A stretch of 64,000 nucleotides of DNA. Source: Mesaphorura yosii (lineage: Eukaryota > Arthropoda > Collembola > Poduromorpha > Tullbergiidae). Each line of letters begins with the position of its first letter. Position 1 is the first letter of the stretch. The position numbers were made by a program, and so were the translations under genes. A model generated the notes under the pieces. It saw only the letters and a list, made by a program, of their open reading frames with translations. It made no database searches and was not told the origin of the DNA. The stretch covers positions 55,674 to 119,673 of the forward strand of contig WIXG01000245.1 in NCBI GenBank assembly GCA_009869945.1. Reading direction: 5' to 3'. Positions 62,501 through 64,000 of the stretch are shown here, piece after piece.

Positions 62501-64000
62501 GGGTCTGTCATAGTGAACGAGATCAATAAGCACTGCTTATTAAGCAGAGGCATTCCTTCCACAATAATTTTTGCGATGGTTTTACACGTCGTACCTGAGG
62601 TGGTCCTTGTGAACTTGGGGACGGACTGCATGGTTGTGAAGGGGATTGACAAGGGCATTCTGACTCCCACCATGCTCGAGGGGTGGATAAAGGTTGGCGG
62701 CAAAATGTTGGGCTGCAAAACTCGAGAAGAGGAGGCGTTGGTGTCCGAGCCCTCGGACACGTAGTGTTGATATGGCTGGTACGTGGGCACGTAGTGCACG
62801 GCGCCGTCCAACTGTCGCACTGCGGCCAGCGGCGTGGTCAGGATTGCGTGTCCCATGCCGGGAATCATGTTGCCGGGTTGTGCTTGACCGTGCTTCGTGT
62901 GGATTTTCTCCAACTCCTGCAAAAGAAGGAATTTCAATCACAGAAAGCATTGATGCGTTCTTCTGTTTGAAGAAAGTGCCACGTTATTTTGAGTACCTGC
63001 TTCAGGTTGCGCAAGTCGATGGCCGGAGGTCGGCTCCTGCTCTTGGACACCATTTCGTCTCTACTAGGAGGTACAGAATTTTGGGTAGAAGTTTCCATCT
63101 CCCCGAGGCCAGGAAATGTGGCCTGGGCCGAGTCCAGCAGCGGTGTGCCAGAATCCGAAGTCCCACACTCGCCTGATCCGCCAACAGATGCATTTGTCAA
63201 ACTCATAATACTCATCACATGAGAATTTGCAAATTGGTCAGACTGAAAGGTGAAGGTCCCCACGACCAATGCGTGGGAGGACAAGAATTCTTACCCAGGC
63301 TCTCCGCGGTGCTCTCGACTTGCTGGTGGGTGAGTGTTTGCAACTTTTGCTGCAAATCCTCGAGAGTGTACGGCCCGCTGGAAAGTTTTACGAACAGTTA
63401 AGACACGAAGTGACAACACGAGAAGTGTTGAGGTGCGTGGAGAGTGGATACCTGTCCCCAGTCTTGTCCAGAGAACACTGGTTTGAGATTCTGCTCAGCT
63501 GGCTTTCCCCTGCCGCGATGCTGTGTTCAGGACTCAGATCCTCTGGCGTGTCGAGGTACTCGTCGCTCAGTGGGTGAGTGTGAGAATCGTCGACTTCGTC
63601 TCCTTCCTTCCGCTCCGCCTCCTGCACCGGAGTCACGCGGAATCGGGACGACGAGTTGCCCTGAATTGAGATTATTATAGTCATATGGATTATTGGAAAC
63701 TGGATGTCACCCACAAAAATGTGTGCGTGATTTTCTTGAGTCCCGACTTCAATGTTTCAAATCTAAGTGCAGCGTACCGAGTTCAAGTCGAGCAGTGCCT
63801 TCTCCACCGGATGACGAATGACCGGCATTCTGTCCGGTTTCTCCTTCATCTGGTCCATTATGTCTTGGACCATTTCAATGAATATCTGGAAGTGGGACTC
63901 GGAGAGGAGCTTCTCCGACACCTAAGCAAACAAACAAATCAGTTAAGGTCGACCGGAAGAGAAGCCGGGTTCGGTTATTTGCTTGTGCACGTACGAGGTT
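59517..64000 (-). CDS. WNK-kinase-like protein, C-terminal part (5' end outside window)
   Basis: Exons that join in frame are 63778-63921, 63452-63660, 63295-63377, 62997-63172, 62595-62916, 62326-62504, 62185-62247, 60743-61870, 60480-60544, 59971-60409, 59767-59887 and 59517-59686, coding 1032 residues up to TGA 59517-59519. There is no kinase domain here; it would lie beyond 64000. Grounds for WNK are two RFxV docking motifs as used by SPAK/OSR1 kinases (RFRVTPVQE and GRFSVV), a folded segment before the first that resembles a PF2-like module (FQIFIEMVQDIMDQMKE), a short helix (IDLRNLKQELEKIHTKH), long Ser/Pro/Gln-rich stretches, and a late charged coiled coil (HRLEDEALRRRHQSEYETFL). WNK kinases sense chloride and osmolarity. 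The junctions 63295/63172 and 60743/60544 are the least certain. Another large scaffold or kinase is possible. Confidence 0.55.

Overview
The window is eukaryotic nuclear DNA, almost certainly from an arthropod with a compact genome. Every recognisable gene is split by GT-AG introns, mostly 50-120 bp long. Pointers to arthropods are a grain/GATA-1/2/3-type factor with a near-invariant double zinc finger, a lipophorin-receptor-type LDL receptor, and a short run of the TTAGG telomere unit. The short introns fit a crustacean or springtail-like (pancrustacean) genome, but the species cannot be fixed from the sequence. Exon coordinates below were read by eye from splice signals and frame. For each complete gene the listed exons add up to a whole number of codons.

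Layout. 1-3.3 kb: MON1 (minus), a Rab7 exchange-factor subunit. 3.3-18.6 kb: a GATA factor (plus) spread over about 11 kb, with two long introns and a GATA-motif-bearing upstream region. 18.6-27.2 kb: no gene seen. 27.2-31.1 kb: a stray copy of the FICD C-terminus on the plus strand, then a same-strand pair (an unrecognised 278-aa gene and ATRIP) whose coding regions are only 18 bp apart. 31.5-34.9 kb: an imperfect inverted repeat enclosing a small secreted cysteine-rich orphan. 35.7-37.4 kb: a secreted 447-aa orphan (plus). 37.8-43.5 kb: RPL5, GIPC and RPL37 (all minus). 44.7-51.1 kb: a 20-exon lipophorin/VLDL receptor (minus). 52.1-56.4 kb: PLEKHJ1 (minus) head-to-head with a kinesin-13 (plus). 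56.7-58.5 kb: FICD (minus). 59.5-64 kb: the 3' part of a large WNK-kinase-like gene (minus), running off the window.

The genes are mainly a mixed housekeeping set rather than one pathway. Loose themes are endosome and lipid traffic (MON1, LDL-receptor family, GIPC, PLEKHJ1), ribosome (RPL5, RPL37), genome and mitosis control (ATRIP, kinesin-13), ER stress (FICD) and one developmental regulator (GATA). The observations most worth following are the 18-bp ATRIP gene pair, the FICD tail copy 29 kb from FICD, the inverted-repeat block with its orphan gene and 3' hairpin, and several stop-free introns whose length is a multiple of three.
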